From contig NZ_VIGX01000013.1 of assembly GCF_007858475.1 (NCBI RefSeq), positions 1 through 64,000 of the forward strand: a stretch of 64,000 nucleotides of DNA. The letters are read 5' to 3'. The stretch comes from Tsukamurella conjunctivitidis. Its GTDB lineage: Bacteria; Actinomycetota; Actinomycetes; Mycobacteriales; Mycobacteriaceae. Below are positions 53,118-61,968 of the stretch, one piece after another. The notes under the pieces were generated by a model. The model saw only the letters and a list, made by a program, of their open reading frames with translations. It was not told the DNA's origin and searched no databases. The position numbers and the translations under genes are program-made. Position 1 is the stretch's first letter; each line of letters starts with the position of its first letter.

Positions 53118-53675
53118 TCAGACCGAGGCCTCGGTGAACAGGCGCAGCCCCTCCGCCCGCACGTGCGCCCGGTCGTCGGCCTCGACGACGCCCGCGAGCC
53201 GAACCCCGGCCACGACGCCGGCGGCGGCCGGACCGCCCACCTCCAGCCGGTCCTCCGGCCACGTCGTGGCCTCGCGCACCTCGCGGTACTCGACGGTGGC
53301 CGGATCGATGTCGAGCTCGCCGGTGCGTTCCCGCACGTAGGTGCCGGTCTCCTCGAGCAGAACCTCGACGGTGCCGAGGACCGCCGGCGCCGGACCGGCG
53401 TCGTGCCAGCCCAGGCTCATGATGAGATCGGTGCGGTAGGGATCGGTCACGGAGAAGCCCAGCTGCGCGTACAGATCGCCGACCCGCACCAGCCCCGACG
53501 CGGGATCCCAGTCGAGCACCTCGGGCGCCGGGTAGCCGGGCCGCCGGCTGGGGTGCAGGGTGAGCGAACCGCGCACCGTCCCGCCGACGCGGGGCACCGT
53601 GCCGCAGCACTGGTACTCCCAGTTCGAGATGTGCACGTACACGAGCGACACGTCCAGCGACCAAGCAGAATTCAC
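53118..53675 (-). CDS. CCG-motif protein, short paralogue (DUF6578-like N-terminus)
   Basis: 185 aa of unknown function. N-terminal VYVHISNWEYQCCGTVPRVG resembles the W-x-CCG motif of DUF6578 proteins. Mid part VRVGDLYAQLGFSVTDPYRT and DIDPATVEYREVREATTWPE. It shares its whole length with the N-terminal two thirds of the next gene and lacks that protein's last 90 residues. Confidence 0.72.
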   Translation of the reverse strand: MNSAWSLDVSLVYVHISNWEYQCCGTVPRVGGTVRGSLTLHPSRRPGYPAPEVLDWDPASGLVRVGDLYAQLGFSVTDPYRTDLIMSLGWHDAGPAPAVLGTVEVLLEETGTYVRERTGELDIDPATVEYREVREATTWPEDRLEVGGPAAAGVVAGVRLAGVVEADDRAHVRAEGLRLFTEASV

Positions 53676-53842
53676 GACTCTGCACCGGGGTGTTCGATTA
53701 TCCGCACGTAGGTTCCACGGGCTCCCGGCGTACCTCCGCGGCTATCGTAGCCATGCCCCGTCGAAGCGGTGCGATTACACGCACCGAGCGCCGGGATGTC
53801 GCCGCCGGCGACGAGAGCGCCCGTGTCGCTCGGGCTCGACGG

Positions 53843-54676
53843 TCAGGCCGTCTCGACGTCGTCCGGCTCGACGAGCAGCCGCACCATCAACTCGGTCGGC
53901 GGATCGTTCGGATCGGGCTCCGTGTACAACACCCCGAAGATCTCCGCGTCACGCCCGAACGCGCTCATCGCGCTGGCCTGAAGGACCTCACCGCGCACCA
54001 CGCGGGTCAGGTGGGCGAGGACGCCGCCCTTGTCGAGCCGTCGATCGCTGAGGTCGACGACGATGCAGTCGCCCTCGCGCGGCACCGCGCTGCCGAAGCA
54101 TTCAGTCGGGCCGGTGAGGTGCAGTGTCCTCTCGGCGCGCTCCTCGTCGGCGAGCCGCTCCTCGATCTCGGCATCCGTCGGAATCCGCAGTTCCGTCACG
54201 CGCAGCCCGACGACGACACCGATCGTGGCCGCGCCGCCGCTCTCGAGCTGTTCCTCGGGCCAGCGCGTGGCCTCGTCGACGTCGTGGAACTCCCGCGAAT
54301 CCGGGTCGACCAGGAGCGTCCGGTCCTCGCCGATCGGGAGGAACCGCCCCGTCTCCTCGACCACGCGCTCGATGATCCCGGTCACCGCCGGCCTCGCGTC
54401 ACTCTCGTGCCAGCCCAGCGCGAGAAGCAGTTCCCCGTCGGGCTCCGAGAGACCGTGGCCGAGCTGCGCGACGGTCGATCCGAGGTGCACCAACCCGGTG
54501 CGCGGGTCGAAGCCGGTGACCTCGGGCGCTCGATGGCCGGGGAGCTCGCTCCGGTAGACGGTGAGCGTGCCGCTCAGCTCGGCGCCGACGCGGGGAGCCG
54601 TGCCGCAGCACTGGTACTCCCAGGTGTCGATGTGGACGTACAGCAGGGAATCGTCGTACGACGACGGAGTGTTCAC
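53843..54676 (-). CDS. CCG-motif protein, long paralogue (DUF6578-like N-terminus)
   Basis: 277 aa. LYVHIDTWEYQCCGTAPRVG parallels the downstream paralogue; then LGWHESDARPAVTGIIERVV and VDEATRWPEEQLESGGAATI. From about 185 there is an extra domain (LHLTGPTECFGSAVPREGDC, AEIFGVLYTEPDPNDPPTEL). Function unknown. Tandem duplication with loss or gain of the C-terminal domain is inferred. Confidence 0.74.
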   Translation of the reverse strand: MNTPSSYDDSLLYVHIDTWEYQCCGTAPRVGAELSGTLTVYRSELPGHRAPEVTGFDPRTGLVHLGSTVAQLGHGLSEPDGELLLALGWHESDARPAVTGIIERVVEETGRFLPIGEDRTLLVDPDSREFHDVDEATRWPEEQLESGGAATIGVVVGLRVTELRIPTDAEIEERLADEERAERTLHLTGPTECFGSAVPREGDCIVVDLSDRRLDKGGVLAHLTRVVRGEVLQASAMSAFGRDAEIFGVLYTEPDPNDPPTELMVRLLVEPDDVETA

Positions 54677-54774
54677 GTCATTTCACCGGGCGATGGACGA
54701 ACCGCGGCGCGAAGGCCCCGGGGCCCGGTGTACCTGTGTTCAGTCTAGCGAAGACCGCACGCGGGATACAAGAT

Positions 54775-55485
54775 TCAGCAGAAGCCGCACTCGCCGTTGG
54801 CGGCGAGCTGGGTGAAGCAGTTGGGGCAGAGCTTCGCCGGACGGGGCTCGGGCTTGGCCGGCGCCGCCGTCTTCGTCGCCCGGGCCGACGGTGCCTTCGC
54901 CGCCCGCGGGGCCGCGGGGGTGCGGGCCTTCACGACCCGGCCGTTCGAGGCGGCCTTCGCGGGCTTGATCTTCGCGGCGCGCGCGGCGGCGGCCCGCCGG
55001 GCCTCCTCGAGCTTCGGCGTGAGCTGCGGGGCCGCGCCGGCGGGCACCGTCGCACCGAAGTGGAGGTAGCAGGCGAACCGGGCCGCGGCCGCGTGCTGAT
55101 CCAGGTTCTCCGGGACCGGCAGGTCCGCGGCGGCGACGGCGTAGGCGTAGCCCTCGCCGACGGTCTGGTCGTGCGCGACCATGAGAGCGACCAGCGGCGG
55201 CTCACCGGCGGCCTGACAGCGGTCCGTGACGCGGCGCTGCAGCGCGGCCACCCAGAGGCGGACGGGCGCGCGGGTGGCAACGCCGGCGTCGGCTTGTGCG
55301 CGAGCGGCGAGTTCGGCGTAACTGATGAAGGATCCGTACCGTCCGGCGAGTTCGACGAGGGCGGCGTGGGCCGTCTCCGCCCACAGATCGAGCGCCTCGG
55401 AGAAGGGCACGGACAGCTCGTTGGCGGTGCGCCAGGCTTCGAGGTCGATCGGGTCTTCGGGGGCAGCAGCACCGGCTTCGCTCAC
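54775..55485 (-). CDS. Unknown protein with basic linker and C-terminal zinc ribbon
   Basis: About 236 aa. The helical N-terminal domain has ALDLWAETAHAALVELAGRY, ISYAELAARAQADAG and VALMVAHDQTVGEGYAYAV. A Lys/Ala/Pro-rich linker (about 150-215) resembles histone-H1-like tails, and the protein ends CPNCFTQLAANGECGFC, a four-Cys zinc ribbon. The linker suggests nucleic-acid binding. The GTG start at 55485 abuts GGGAGG with almost no spacer, so the start is uncertain. Confidence 0.65.
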   Translation of the reverse strand: MSEAGAAAPEDPIDLEAWRTANELSVPFSEALDLWAETAHAALVELAGRYGSFISYAELAARAQADAGVATRAPVRLWVAALQRRVTDRCQAAGEPPLVALMVAHDQTVGEGYAYAVAAADLPVPENLDQHAAAARFACYLHFGATVPAGAAPQLTPKLEEARRAAAARAAKIKPAKAASNGRVVKARTPAAPRAAKAPSARATKTAAPAKPEPRPAKLCPNCFTQLAANGECGFC

Positions 55486-55626
55486 CCTCCCAGTTTCGGC
55501 TATCCATGGGCTACAACGCAAACCGTCGACCTCGACGTGAACTCGACCACACCTCGGCGCGGACGGGACCAAGGCGGCACGGGCATTCTTGGAGGATCGG
55601 ACAAGTCCCCGGATCGATCGCGCCGA

Positions 55627-55632
55627 TAGTTT
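55627..55632 (+). promoter_or_regulatory. -10 element of a leaderless HadA-like promoter
   Basis: TAGTTT, seven nucleotides, ATG at 55640. Confidence 0.45.
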
Positions 55633-55639
55633 GGTCGGC

Positions 55640-56200
55640 ATGCCGAACGAATCCGCTCCTGCCGCCCCGCTGACCCCCGAAGAGATCAGCGAGCGCACCG
55701 CGAGCGCCGTCGGCCACCATTACGTGCATCGCGACACCTACCTCGTGGGCCGGGAGAAGGTCCGCGAGTACGCCCTCGCGTCCCAGTTCACCGCTCCGGT
55801 CCACTTCGACGTCGAGGCGGCACGCGCCGCAGGGTACGCCGACCTCATCGCGCCGCCGATGCTCGTGAGTGTGGCGGGCATCGTCTCCAACCGCCCGCTG
55901 TTCGACGATTCGATCATCGGGTACGGCGCGAGCCAGCTGATGCAGGCCGACGAGAGCATGGTCTACCACCGGCCGGTGCTCGCGGGCGACGAGTTGACCA
56001 TCCACGTGCACGTGGACAAGCACCGCCGCGTCGGCGGCTACGACATGGTCACCATCCGCAACGAGATGTACTCGCAGGACGACGAGCACCTGGTCACGCT
56101 CTCCACCACGCTCATCGGCGGCTCGCCCGACGGCGCCGACGCACCCGACATCAGCGAGGCCGCCGAGAAGATCGTCATGCACGGCGTCATCAACGCCTGA
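55640..56200 (+). CDS. MaoC-like (3R)-hydroxyacyl dehydratase, HadA/UPF0336 type
   Basis: 186 aa of the MaoC_dehydrat_N (PF13452) family. VGHHYVHRDTYLVGREKVRE, DLIAPPMLVSVAG, YHRPVLAGDELTIHVHVDKH and DMVTIRNEMYSQDDEHLVTL. HadA-type proteins pair with a HadB subunit in mycolic-acid chain elongation; no HadB is in the window, so the role in mycolate synthesis is only suggested. Confidence 0.83.
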   Translation: MPNESAPAAPLTPEEISERTASAVGHHYVHRDTYLVGREKVREYALASQFTAPVHFDVEAARAAGYADLIAPPMLVSVAGIVSNRPLFDDSIIGYGASQLMQADESMVYHRPVLAGDELTIHVHVDKHRRVGGYDMVTIRNEMYSQDDEHLVTLSTTLIGGSPDGADAPDISEAAEKIVMHGVINA

Positions 56201-56210
56201 GGCCCCGCGC

Positions 56211-56996
56211 TCACCGCGCGAACTGCAGCACCACGTCGTAGCCGATCTTGCAGATGAACGCGGAGACCACGACGAGGAAGATCACCTTGACGAAGCCGCT
56301 GCCCTTGGCGACCGCGGTTCGCGCGCCGAGGTATCCGCCCGCGACGTTCGCGCACGCCATCGCGGCGCCGAGTTTCCAGTAGCCCGCGCCCTGCGGCAGG
56401 AAGACCACGAGCGAGGCGAGGTTGGTCGCGAAGTTCGCGACCTTCGCCTTCGCCGAGGCCTCGAGGAAGGCGTACCCCATGAGGCCGACCATCGCGAAGA
56501 CGAGGAAGGACCCGGTCCCCGGCCCGAGCGCACCGTCGTACACCCCGATCGCGAACCCGGCCAGTCCGGCCGTCACGAGGTGCCGGTGCCCGCGGTAGCG
56601 CAGGGCGGTCTCGTCGCCGAGATCCGGCTGCCGCAGCGTGTAGGCGAAGACGGCGATCAGCGCCGCGAGGATGATCGGGTTGAACGCCGAGCGCGGGATG
56701 TGCGAGGCGATCAGGGATCCCGCGATCGCGCCCGCGAACGCCGGGACCGCGAGCGCGACGGCGGTGCGCCAGTCCGGGCGTACGCGTCGCCAGTAGGTGA
56801 TGCTGCTGGTCGTCGTGCCCGCGATCGAGGCCATCTTGTTGGTCGCGAGCAGGTGGATCGGCGCAGCCGAGGGGAAGGCGATCAGCAACGCGGGCAGCTG
56901 GATCAGGCCGCCGCCGCCCACCACGGAGTCCACCCACCCCGCGGCGAGGGCCGCGAGCAGCAGCAGGAGCAGGGTGGTCGTGGTGATGTCGGGCAC
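56211..56996 (-). CDS. TSUP (TauE/SafE) family membrane transporter
   Basis: 261 aa, about eight helices. LAAGWVDSVVGGGGLIQLPA, LLATNKMASIAGTTTSSI and GVYDGALGPGTGSFLVFAMV are the repeated TSUP signatures. GTG 56996 is chosen because the longer ATG frame to 57032 would overlap the start of the divergent gene. Exports sulfur-containing or organic anions in the family; substrate unknown. Confidence 0.84.
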   Translation of the reverse strand: MPDITTTTLLLLLLAALAAGWVDSVVGGGGLIQLPALLIAFPSAAPIHLLATNKMASIAGTTTSSITYWRRVRPDWRTAVALAVPAFAGAIAGSLIASHIPRSAFNPIILAALIAVFAYTLRQPDLGDETALRYRGHRHLVTAGLAGFAIGVYDGALGPGTGSFLVFAMVGLMGYAFLEASAKAKVANFATNLASLVVFLPQGAGYWKLGAAMACANVAGGYLGARTAVAKGSGFVKVIFLVVVSAFICKIGYDVVLQFAR

Positions 56997-57021
56997 CGAA
57001 CGATCGTGCTGTAATGGCCTT

Positions 57022-57531
57022 GTGCATATCAACCCTTACGGCGAGGGGCCGGTACTCCTGGCCGTCGAGCTGGCGAACGATCCGGCCGTCGACCTCGACG
57101 ACCTGCTTCGACGGTGCGATACGCACGACATGGTGGCCGAAGCGGTACGGCCGGAGGACTTCGACGGGTGTCGCGCGCTGATCGGGCAGTGGCTCACCGT
57201 CGTCGACGCGAAGGACGTGGGTACGCGGGTCGAGCGCCTCAACACGCTGCTCGCGGAGCACGCCTCCCACCCCCGCCTGACGGACCACGCCGGCTCCGGC
57301 TGGCACATCCACTACCGCGAGTCGGGCGCCACGCTGACCGGCCAGCTCGCGGTCCTCATCCTCACCGGCACGGCGCTGCACCTGACCACGCGCGGCATGA
57401 ACCGCTTGGGGCGATGCGCGTCCTCGGACTGCGACGCCGTCTTCGCCGACGTCTCCCGCAACGGCCGCCAGCGGTACTGCTCACCCCGGTGCGGCAGCCG
57501 CGAGGCCGTGCGCCGCCATCGCGCGATCTGA
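57022..57531 (+). CDS. CGNR zinc-finger (ABATE domain) protein
   Basis: 169 aa. The N-terminal ABATE-type region (LLAVELANDPAVDLDDLLRR) is followed by a C-terminal CGNR finger: RCASSDCDAVFADVSRNGRQ then YCSPRCGSREAVRRHR, with the CGNR box degenerated to CGSR. Probably a transcription factor; divergent from the TSUP gene by 25 bp. GTG start. Confidence 0.8.
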   Translation: MHINPYGEGPVLLAVELANDPAVDLDDLLRRCDTHDMVAEAVRPEDFDGCRALIGQWLTVVDAKDVGTRVERLNTLLAEHASHPRLTDHAGSGWHIHYRESGATLTGQLAVLILTGTALHLTTRGMNRLGRCASSDCDAVFADVSRNGRQRYCSPRCGSREAVRRHRAI

Positions 57532-57596
57532 CAACGGATACTGCATTAGTCATCACAGAAGCAACGGTCCGCGGCCACCAGGGCTTCCTCATCCTG

Positions 57597-58133
57597 ATGC
57601 GCTTCCTCAAGCAGCCGGGACCGTACTGCCGCGATTGCGGCATCGCGACGGTTCGCGAGATGTCCGCGAAGAGCCTGTGGCAGGGGTGGACGAGCTTCTT
57701 CTCCGTCCTGATCAATCCACTCACGCTCCTGTGGAACCTGGTGATCCGGATCCGCTTGCAGCGCCTGCCCGCCGTCCAGCAGCCCGGCCCCGTCGCCTCG
57801 ATGGACGAGGGCAGGCCGCTGTACCGGAGACTCGGGATGCTCGGCCTGTTGATTCCGCTCGCCGTCCTCGGCTGGCTCCTCTACAACAAGTTCATCGTGC
57901 ACGAGTACGACGCGACCGGCGCGAGCGCGGGAGAGTGCGTGGCCACCTCCGGCGACAGGCTCACGGTGGTCGTGGGCTGCAACGAGCCGCGCGCCGACTA
58001 CCGCGTCGCGGGGAGGCTGCCCGGCACCGTCGACCCGGCGGGGTGCGAGGCCTACCCGAGCACCACTAAGAGCTTCGCGGAAACGCGCAGGAGCGAGAAG
58101 TACGTGCTGTGCCTGGAGCCGATCACGAGGTAG
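57597..58133 (+). CDS. LppU/SCO3897-like membrane protein with uncertain 5' end
   Basis: 178 aa from the first ATG. RFLKQPGPYCRDCGIATVRE, SLWQGWTSFFSVLINPLTLL, a transmembrane helix near 80-97 and an extracytoplasmic C-terminal domain with cysteines (GECVAT, VGCNEP, GCEAYP, VLCLEP) are typical. The conserved block VRGHQGFLILM lies in frame upstream of this ATG, with no ATG, GTG or TTG before it after the CGNR stop. The N-terminal CxxC half of the usual zinc motif is missing. A 5' truncation or an unusual start is likely. Confidence 0.7.
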   Translation: MRFLKQPGPYCRDCGIATVREMSAKSLWQGWTSFFSVLINPLTLLWNLVIRIRLQRLPAVQQPGPVASMDEGRPLYRRLGMLGLLIPLAVLGWLLYNKFIVHEYDATGASAGECVATSGDRLTVVVGCNEPRADYRVAGRLPGTVDPAGCEAYPSTTKSFAETRRSEKYVLCLEPITR

Positions 58134-59118
58134 TCGCGCGGGAGTCCTCTCGGATGGGCCGGCGGGCGAGCCACGCCGCCACGATCGCACCGGAGACGTT
58201 GTGCCACAGCGAGAAGACCGCCGAGGGCAGCGCTGCGAGCGGTGAGAAATGGGCCGTCGCCAGCGTGGCCGCAAGACCGGAGTTCTGCATCCCGACCTCG
58301 AAGGCGAGCGCGCGGCGGGCGCGATCGTCGAGGCGGCCGACCTTGCCGGCCAGGTAGCCGAGACCCAGGCCGAATCCGTTGTGCAGCACCACCGCGAGGA
58401 AGACGATGCCGCCCGCCGCGGCGAGCTTGCTCGCGCTGCCCGCCACCACGATCGCGACGATGAACGCGATGACGATGGCGGATGCCCAGGGCAGCACCGG
58501 GAGCGCCCGCGCCACGAGATCCTTCGCGAACCGTCGCGCCAGCACGCCGAGGATCACCGGCAGGAGAACGGTCTTGACGATGTCGAGCACCATCCCGCCG
58601 GCGTCGATCGGCAGGTAGGAGCCCGCGAGCAGGAGGACGAGCAGCGGCGTGACGACCGGCGCGATGAGCGTCGAGACGCTCGCGACCGCCACCGACAGCG
58701 CCACGTCGCCCTTGGCCAGGAAGGCCATCACGTTCGACGCGGTACCCGACGGTGCGCAGCCCACGAGGATCACGCCGACCGCCAGCTCCGGCTCGAGCTG
58801 CAGCCCGTGGGCGATCACCCAGCCCGCGCCCGGCATGATCACGTAGTGCGCGACGATGCCCAGCACGACCGCCCAGGGACGCTTCGCCACCGACGCCAGG
58901 TCCGGCGGCGTCAGTGTGAGCCCCATGCAGAACATGATCACGCCCAGCAGGTACGGCACCGACGGCGCCAGCGGCGTGAACGTGCTCGGCGTCAGGTAGC
59001 CGACCACGCCCGCCACGAGGACCAGGAGCGGGAAGACGGTGACCGCCGTCCGCGCGACCCGAGCCTCCGCCGCGAGGGCGGGGTTCGCAGGTGTTCCGGG
59101 CGACGGTTCCGACGACAT
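58123..59118 (-). CDS. Bile acid:sodium symporter family (BASS) transporter
   Basis: 331 aa, about nine helices. LLGVIMFCMGLTLTPPDLAS, GCAPSGTASNVMAFLAKGDV (unwound helix with the sodium-site residues), GMQNSGLAATLATAHF. Probably carries an organic acid with sodium rather than bile acids. Convergent with the LppU-like gene (11-bp overlap). Confidence 0.87.
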   Translation of the reverse strand: MSSEPSPGTPANPALAAEARVARTAVTVFPLLVLVAGVVGYLTPSTFTPLAPSVPYLLGVIMFCMGLTLTPPDLASVAKRPWAVVLGIVAHYVIMPGAGWVIAHGLQLEPELAVGVILVGCAPSGTASNVMAFLAKGDVALSVAVASVSTLIAPVVTPLLVLLLAGSYLPIDAGGMVLDIVKTVLLPVILGVLARRFAKDLVARALPVLPWASAIVIAFIVAIVVAGSASKLAAAGGIVFLAVVLHNGFGLGLGYLAGKVGRLDDRARRALAFEVGMQNSGLAATLATAHFSPLAALPSAVFSLWHNVSGAIVAAWLARRPIREDSRATTS

Positions 59119-59164
59119 GCTTCGATCGTCTCACTTCCCGTCCCGCGGGGGCGACGCACCACCG

Positions 59165-60061
59165 TCACGGCTCCGCCGAACCCCCGGCGGCCGCGCGGCG
59201 GATCGCGGCGACGGCGTCACGAACCCGGGGATCGGCGATGATCCGCGCCGTGCCCCATACCGCGTGGGTGGAGAGCGCGCCGGCACCGTCGACCTCGAGG
59301 AAGACGACGTCCTCGTCCCGGAGGAGCCGCGCGGCGGTCCCCGTGTCGCGGGTCGACAAGGTGAAGGCCTGCCCCGCCGCGACCAGCTGTGCGACGCCGG
59401 CGAAGTTGGAGTCCGCGACAGTCGCGCGACGGTGCACCCCGGCCGCGCGGAGCGCTTCATCGAGGCGTCCGTAGAGCGCCGGGGCCGCTGTCGCGTCGAT
59501 CGACGCGAAGGCGAGGTCGGCGAGCTCCGACAGGTGCACGGACGTCCGATCACCGAGGGCTGTGCCGCGACCGACCACCGCATAGCTGCGCCGCCGCTCG
59601 AGCAGAACAGAGTCCACGCCCGGCTCCTCGATCGGGCCGTGCGCGACCGCCAACCCCAGATCCCCGGCACGCAGACTCGCGAGCAACGGGCCGGTGTGGG
59701 CAGGGGCGAGCACGACCTCGACGCCGGGGCACGCCTCGGCGATCGCGGCGAGCACGAGGTCCCGCGACGCCGCTGAGACATCGGGCGCGATGCCGACGGT
59801 CATCCTGGCCGGCGCCGCCGACTCGGCGATCGCGTCGAATCGCGCCACCACGTCGGCGGCGCGGGGCAGCAGGTCGGCACCGTCCGGTGTGAGCTCCAGC
59901 CGGTGGTGCGCCCGGACGAACAGCGCGACCCCCAATTCGCGCTCCAGGTCGCGGATCCGGCGGCTCAGGGGCGACGCCGCCATGTGCAGGCGGTCGGCCG
60001 CGCGAGCGACGGTGCCCTCCTCGGCGGCGGCCACGAAGTACCGCAGGTGCCAGATCTCCAC
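59165..60061 (-). CDS. LysR-family transcriptional regulator
   Basis: 298 aa. N-terminal HTH MEIWHLRYFVAAAEEGTVAR, ADRLHMAASPLSRRIRDLER and ELGVALFVRAHHRLELTPDG; a substrate-binding domain follows (MTVGIAPDVSAASRDLVLAA). Divergent from the AtuA/CoA-transferase operon, the classic LysR layout, so it probably controls that operon. Confidence 0.9.
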   Translation of the reverse strand: MEIWHLRYFVAAAEEGTVARAADRLHMAASPLSRRIRDLERELGVALFVRAHHRLELTPDGADLLPRAADVVARFDAIAESAAPARMTVGIAPDVSAASRDLVLAAIAEACPGVEVVLAPAHTGPLLASLRAGDLGLAVAHGPIEEPGVDSVLLERRRSYAVVGRGTALGDRTSVHLSELADLAFASIDATAAPALYGRLDEALRAAGVHRRATVADSNFAGVAQLVAAGQAFTLSTRDTGTAARLLRDEDVVFLEVDGAGALSTHAVWGTARIIADPRVRDAVAAIRRAAAGGSAEP

Positions 60062-60080
60062 GACCGCAGCCTAGCCCGCA

Positions 60081-60099
60081 CCGGACCGCAGCGGTCCGG
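60081..60099. promoter_or_regulatory. Palindrome between the LysR gene and the AtuA operon
   Basis: CCGGACCGC-A-GCGGTCCGG is a perfect 9-bp inverted repeat about one base. It is in the 119-bp divergent gap, 20 nt from the LysR start. Not a T-N11-A box, so its role as the LysR operator is a guess; it may also be a small hairpin. Confidence 0.45.
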
Positions 60100-60180
60100 T
60101 TCACCGGCCGGAACGGTCCTGGTCCGACGATGCCCGGCGGCCTACCGTCGGACGGAGACGACGTGAGCCAGGAGGCGGAT

Positions 60181-61968
60181 ATGGACCAGCGACCGGTGCG
60201 GATCGCGAACTTCTCGGGCTATCTGGGCGATCGCGCGACGGCGATCGCCGAGGTGATCGCCGGCGACCCTGTCGATGTGCTGGTGGGGGACTATCTGGCC
60301 GAGATCACCCTGGCGGGTCTCGTCGCCGCGCACCGCGCGGACCCGAGCGCGGGGTACGTGCCCGCTTTCGTCGACCAGGTCCGCCCGCACCTCGGTGTCC
60401 TCGCCGAACGAGGGCTGAAGGTGGTGACGAACGCGGGCGGCTTCAATCCCGCCGCGCTGGCCGCGACCCTCCGCGGGGAGGCACGGCTCGCCGGGGCCGC
60501 GCTGACGATCGCGCACGTCGAGGGCGATGCGGTGTTCGACCGCCTCGAGGAGCTGGCCGCTGCCGGTCATCGGCTGGACAACCTCGACGACGGCGCACCG
60601 ATCTCCTCGTGGCGGGCCCGGCCCGTCGCGGCGAACGCCTACCTCGGCGGCTGGGGCATCACCGCCGCCCTGGCCTCGGGTGCCGACATCGTGGTGTGCG
60701 GGCGCGTCACGGACGCCTCGCTGATCACGGGCCCCGCAGCCTGGTGGCACGGTTGGGGGCGCGAGGACTTCGACGCGCTCGCCGGTGCCGTCGTCGCGGG
60801 GCACATCATCGAGTGCGGGCCGCAGGCGGTCGGGGGGAACTTCTCCGGTTTCACCGCCCTCGGCGACCTGCGCCGCCCCGGCTTCCCGATCGCGGAGATC
60901 GCCGCCGACGGCACCGCCGTCATCACCAAGCACGCCCGCGACGGCGGAGCCGTCACCGTGGACACCGTCACCGCACAGCTCGTCTACGAGATCCAGGGCC
61001 CGCAGTACCTGAATCCCGACGTCACCGTCGACCTGCAGCACGTCCGGCTGGAGCAGGATGCGCCGGACCGGGTGCGGGTCGCGGGCGCCGCCGGCGCGCC
61101 TCCCCCGGCGACGACCAAGGTCGCCGCCTTCGGCGTCGTCGGCCACCGCGTGGTGGGCACCGTCTTCGCCACGGGCACCGACGTTCCCGCGAAGGTGGAG
61201 TTGCTGCGCTCGCAGCTCGAGCTGGATCGGCCCGAGGGCGTCACGGTGACCGTCACCCAGGTCGGCGTGCCGGCCGAGGATCCCGAGACCCAGTGGGAGG
61301 CCACCGTCGCACTGCGCGTCCTGGCCACCGCTCCGGCCGCCGAAACGCTTGCCGAGTACAACCTGATCCGGCGGCTCGGCAGCCTCTACCTGCAGAGCTT
61401 CCCCGGCATCTTCCACGACGGCGCGTCGGTGCTGCAGGGCAAGCCCGTGCCGACCGTCGACTACTGGCCGGGCCTCCTGCCGACCGCGGTGCTCGTGCAC
61501 CGTGCCGTCCTCGCCGACGGCACCGGCGTCGAGATCGCACCCCCGCAGCGGACGCTGGTTCCCGCGCAGCCCGTCCATCCGGAGCCCGCCGAGGCTCCGG
61601 AATCGGTTCCGACGGTCTCGATGCCGCTCGGCGAGGTCGCCCACGCCCGCAGTGGCGACAAGGGCGGCAACAGCAATGTCGGCATCTGGGCGCCGGATGC
61701 GGCGGCGTGGCCCTGGCTGCGGCGCTTCCTCAGCACCGACGAGATGCGTCGCCTGTTCCCGGACGCCAAGGACCTCGACATCGTGCGGCACGAATTCCCG
61801 GAGATCCGGGCCGTGCACTTCGTCTTCCGGGGACTGCTCGGTACCGGCGGCTCCTCGAACGATCGGATCGACCAGGTGGGCAAGGCCGTCGGCGAGTACC
61901 TCCGCTCCCGCATCGTGCCCGTGCCCGAGTCCGTTCTCACCACCACCGATACGGAGACCCGACGATGA
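60181..61968 (+). CDS. AtuA-family acyclic terpene utilization protein
   Basis: 595 aa. N-terminal AtuA domain (DUF1446, PF07287): VRIANFSGYLGDRATAIAEV, VLVGDYLAEITLAGL, VTNAGGFNPAALAATL, GADIVVCGRVTDASL. The C-terminal AtuA-like ferredoxin-fold part has VAHARSGDKGGNSNVGIWAP. The family acts with CoA-linked enzymes in terpene or short branched acid breakdown. CAGGAGG precedes ATG 60181. Coupled to the CoA-transferase gene (ATGA). Confidence 0.87.
   Translation: MDQRPVRIANFSGYLGDRATAIAEVIAGDPVDVLVGDYLAEITLAGLVAAHRADPSAGYVPAFVDQVRPHLGVLAERGLKVVTNAGGFNPAALAATLRGEARLAGAALTIAHVEGDAVFDRLEELAAAGHRLDNLDDGAPISSWRARPVAANAYLGGWGITAALASGADIVVCGRVTDASLITGPAAWWHGWGREDFDALAGAVVAGHIIECGPQAVGGNFSGFTALGDLRRPGFPIAEIAADGTAVITKHARDGGAVTVDTVTAQLVYEIQGPQYLNPDVTVDLQHVRLEQDAPDRVRVAGAAGAPPPATTKVAAFGVVGHRVVGTVFATGTDVPAKVELLRSQLELDRPEGVTVTVTQVGVPAEDPETQWEATVALRVLATAPAAETLAEYNLIRRLGSLYLQSFPGIFHDGASVLQGKPVPTVDYWPGLLPTAVLVHRAVLADGTGVEIAPPQRTLVPAQPVHPEPAEAPESVPTVSMPLGEVAHARSGDKGGNSNVGIWAPDAAAWPWLRRFLSTDEMRRLFPDAKDLDIVRHEFPEIRAVHFVFRGLLGTGGSSNDRIDQVGKAVGEYLRSRIVPVPESVLTTTDTETRR

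Noticed and set aside
60609-61964. Upstream extension of the CoA-transferase frame inside the AtuA gene
   Set aside because: Arg/Gly-rich shadow of AtuA; the real start is the ATG at 61965 in the ATGA overlap.
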